A DNA stretch of 64,000 bases from the NCBI RefSeq assembly GCF_019857225.1, contig NZ_JAFJSY010000008.1:62001-126000 (forward strand), written 5' to 3'. The notes beneath the pieces are model-generated. The model was not told the DNA's origin. It worked only from the letters and a program-made list of their open reading frames with translations, and ran no database searches. Made by a program: the position numbers and the translations under genes. The DNA is from Streptomyces plumbidurans. GTDB taxonomy: Bacteria > Actinomycetota > Actinomycetes > Streptomycetales > Streptomycetaceae. How positions within the stretch are numbered: position 1 is the first letter of the stretch; every line of letters begins with the position of its first letter. Below are positions 61,774 to 64,000 of this stretch, in pieces.

Positions 61774-64000
61774 TCAGCTCGTGGTGACGGCGGTGTCGTC
61801 GACGACGAAGCTGGTCTGCAGCGAGGAGTCCTCCGCGCCGCTGAACTTCAGGGTGACGGTGGAGCCGGCGTACGAGGACAGGTCGAAGGACTTCTGGGCG
61901 TAGCCCGAGGCGGCGTTGACGTTCGAGTACGTCGCCAGGGTCTTGGATCCGGCGGTGACCGTCAGCTTGTCGTAGGCAGTACTGCCGGTGGTCTCCGAGG
62001 TGTCGATGTGCAGGTAGAAGGTGAAGGTGGCCTTGCAGCCGGCCGGGACGGTCACCGACTGGGAGAGGGTGTCGGTGTGCGTGGTGCCGTAGCCGTCCAG
62101 CCAGGCGTAGGACGAGCCGCCGTGCGCCGCCTCACCGCTGTCGTTGGTGATGACGCCGCTGGTCGCGGTCCAGGCGGTGTTGCCCGACTCGAAGCCCTGG
62201 TTGCCCAGGAGCTGGGAGGAGGTGCAGCCGCCGCCGGTGGAACTCACCGTCCAGCTGAAGGACGCGGTGCCGGTGGCGCCGGTGCTGTCGGTCACCGTGA
62301 CGGTGGTGCTGTAGGTGCCGGCCGTCGTCGGCGTACCGGAGATCACACCGGTGGAGCTGTTGATCGACAGGCCCGTGGGCAGTCCGCTCGCGGCGTACGT
62401 GAGTGATCCGCCGTTGGTGGAGCTGGCGGAGACCTGCAGGCTCACCGCCGTGCCGACAGTGGAGGACTGGCTGCCCGGGTTGGTGACCGTGACGCCGTTG
62501 CTCGGCACGGTGATGTGGCCGCCGACGTTGATGCCGGCGAAGGCGTTGCCGACCCCGGCGTACTGCACGGAATTGGTGCCGTACAGCGCGGCGGCCGCGT
62601 TGAGGGCGGCGGTGCGGGCTCCGGCGTAGTTGGTGCTGGACGTCATGTACGTCGTCAGCGCCTTGTACCAGATCTGCAGGGCCGCGGCCCGTCCGATGCC
62701 GGCGACCGCGACGCCGTCGGACGTCGGGCTGTTGTAGGTGACGCCGTTGATGGTCTTGGTGCCGCTGCCCTCGGAGAGCAGGTAGAACATGTGGTTCGCC
62801 GGACCCGAGGAGTAGTGCACGTCGAGGTTGCCGACGCCCGAGTACCAACTGTCGGCGGAGCCGCCGTCCTTGCTCGGCTTGTCCATGTAACGCAGCGGCG
62901 AGCCGTCGCCGTTGATGTCGATCTTCTCGCCGATGAGGTAGTCGCCGACGTCACTGCTGTTGTTGGCGTAGAACTCCACGCCGGTGCCGAAGATGTCGGA
63001 GGTCGCCTCGTTCAACCCGCCCGATTCTCCGGTGTAGTCGAGGCCCGCGGTGTTCGAGGTGACGCCGTGGCTCATCTCGTGTCCGGCCACGTCGAGCGAG
63101 GTCAGCGCGTGGGTGTTGCCGGAGCCGTCGCCGTAGGTCATGCAGAAGCAGCTGTCGTCCCAGAAGGCGTTGACGTAGCCGCTGCTGTAGTGGACCCGGG
63201 AGTAGGCCGCGGCGCCGTCGTTCCTGATGCCGCTGCGGCCGAAGGTGTTCTTGTAGAAGTCCCAGGTCTCCTGGGCGCCGTAGGCCGCGTCCGCGCCGGC
63301 GGTCTGCGTGTTGGACCCCGTACCGTCCCCCCAGACGTCGTCGGAGTCGGTCATCAGGGTGCCGGTGCCCGAGGTGGCCCGGTTGAGGTTGTACGTCTTG
63401 TGGCCGCCGCGCGTGCTGTCGTTCAGCTGGTACGTCGAGCCGGACAGCGTGGTGTTCAGCGTGACCGTGCCGCTGTACTGGGTGTGGCCGGTGCCCGTCT
63501 TGATGTCCTGGAACCGGCCGAGCTCCTTGCCGGTGGTGGCGTCGGTGACGACGTGCAGCCGGCTCGGTGTGCCGTCGTCCTGCAGTCCGCCGACCACCGT
63601 CTCCCAGGCGAGCCTGGGGGTGCCGTCGCCCGCCCAGATCACCTTGCGGGCACTGTCGGCGGAGGGCCGCTCGGCGTCGAGGGCCCGCGCCGTCATGAGG
63701 GCCTTGGCCTGGGCGGCCGACTTGGTGAAGGTCGCCGTGGTCGAGGCGACCTTGATGGTGTGCTTGTTGTTGAAGGTCGTGCTCACCGTGCCCTTGGCCA
63801 GAGAGGCGGGCGGAGTGTGCACGACCAGGTCGCCGCCGAGGACGGGCAGACCGGCGTAGGTCCGCTCGTAACGGGTGTGCACGGTGCCGTCGTTGTCCTT
63901 GACGACGTCCTTGACGACGAGCTTCTCCTTGGCGCCGAGGCCTATGGAGCGGGCGGTCGCCGCGGTCTTCTGCTGTGCGCTCTTGATCAGCGCGCTGTGC
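61774..64000 (-). CDS. Secreted M4 (thermolysin-like) metalloprotease, N-terminus off window
   Basis: The frame stays open to the right edge and has at least 741 residues; the signal peptide lies beyond the window. Order: FTP/PepSY propeptide (HTRYERTYAGLPVLGGDLVVH), M4 catalytic domain with zinc site GHEMSHG, third ligand in GLNEATSD and active histidine in SGPANHMFYLLS, then a He_PIG/Ig-like module (LTYAASGLPTGLSIN) and a C-terminal jelly-roll of about 150 residues (NQGFESGNTAW) that may bind a polymer. It is an extracellular endopeptidase, convergent with the GH64 gene. Confidence 0.92.
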   Translation of the reverse strand, partial: HSALIKSAQQKTAATARSIGLGAKEKLVVKDVVKDNDGTVHTRYERTYAGLPVLGGDLVVHTPPASLAKGTVSTTFNNKHTIKVASTTATFTKSAAQAKALMTARALDAERPSADSARKVIWAGDGTPRLAWETVVGGLQDDGTPSRLHVVTDATTGKELGRFQDIKTGTGHTQYSGTVTLNTTLSGSTYQLNDSTRGGHKTYNLNRATSGTGTLMTDSDDVWGDGTGSNTQTAGADAAYGAQETWDFYKNTFGRSGIRNDGAAAYSRVHYSSGYVNAFWDDSCFCMTYGDGSGNTHALTSLDVAGHEMSHGVTSNTAGLDYTGESGGLNEATSDIFGTGVEFYANNSSDVGDYLIGEKIDINGDGSPLRYMDKPSKDGGSADSWYSGVGNLDVHYSSGPANHMFYLLSEGSGTKTINGVTYNSPTSDGVAVAGIGRAAALQIWYKALTTYMTSSTNYAGARTAALNAAAALYGTNSVQYAGVGNAFAGINVGGHITVPSNGVTVTNPGSQSSTVGTAVSLQVSASSTNGGSLTYAASGLPTGLSINSSTGVISGTPTTAGTYSTTVTVTDSTGATGTASFSWTVSSTGGGCTSSQLLGNQGFESGNTAWTATSGVITNDSGEAAHGGSSYAWLDGYGTTHTDTLSQSVTVPAGCKATFTFYLHIDTSETTGSTAYDKLTVTAGSKTLATYSNVNAASGYAQKSFDLSSYAGSTVTLKFSGAEDSSLQTSFVVDDTAVTTS

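Overview
The window looks like a chromosomal segment of a Streptomyces or very close high-GC actinomycete. GC is very high, third codon positions are almost all G or C, and GTG and TTG starts are frequent. The gene families are typical of the genus: whiJ/DUF397 regulators, DUF574 methyltransferases, MsiK-dependent sugar importers that lack their own ATPase, DUF4232 lipoproteins and DUF5753 helix-turn-helix proteins. I see no tRNA, rRNA, CRISPR array, insertion sequence or prophage. Coding density is high and 58 protein genes are called. Two run off the window: an ABC permease on the left and an M4 metalloprotease on the right.

Region 1 (1-11.9 kb) is mixed. It holds an ABC-2 type exporter, a Kup potassium transporter, a TIGR01777-type epimerase with a 16-bp palindromic operator, and a developmental-regulator-like block. 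In that block an RsbW-like ATPase, a DUF397 peptide and a whiJ-like helix-turn-helix protein lie between two paralogous DUF574 SAM methyltransferases. A secreted PL7-type alginate lyase and a ROK regulator follow.

Region 2 (12.1-33.7 kb) is a plant- or fungal-glycan utilisation locus and the most coherent system here. Operon A (GH27 enzyme with FN3 and CBM35 domains, two permeases, GH95 fucosidase, acetyl esterase, solute-binding lipoprotein, GH36 alpha-galactosidase) is divergent from the ROK gene. Operon B (solute-binding lipoprotein, two permeases, GH38 alpha-mannosidase, GH2 beta-galactosidase) is divergent from a LacI gene and carries a GTGAGCGCTCAC operator. Only the GH27 enzyme and the binding proteins carry export signals. 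The layout therefore suggests limited trimming outside the cell, uptake of decorated oligosaccharides, and removal of fucose, acetyl, galactose and mannose in the cytoplasm. Several start codons overlap the preceding stop, so translation is probably coupled. Neither operon encodes an ATPase.

Region 3 (33.7-49.1 kb) holds regulator-transporter pairs: DinB protein, secreted NPP1-type protein, LysR/MFS, DUF4232 lipoprotein/membrane-anchored HTH protein, TMEM175-like protein, MarR/EmrB-type MFS, GNAT//XRE-cupin/MFS, and TetR/aldehyde dehydrogenase with a 74-residue acidic peptide gene.

Region 4 (49.1-64 kb) holds a YjbR protein, a LysR//FAD-oxidoreductase pair around a 54-bp promoter repeat, hemerythrin, DoxX-like and PucR-like proteins, a TetR/SGNH-esterase operon divergent from an EF-G-binding FBP-like gene and a YciO/Sua5 homologue, a dienelactone hydrolase, a secreted GH64 beta-1,3-glucanase and an M4 protease.

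Four regulatory themes recur. First, near-identical promoters with a chitinase-type GGTCYRGACC element precede genes for secreted proteins (9.8 and 34.5 kb), with a related site at 60.4 kb. Second, several regulator genes have a -10 hexamer six or seven bases before the start codon and so appear leaderless. Third, palindromic operators overlap these promoters. Fourth, short tandem repeats cross stop codons and close all three reading frames at three genes.
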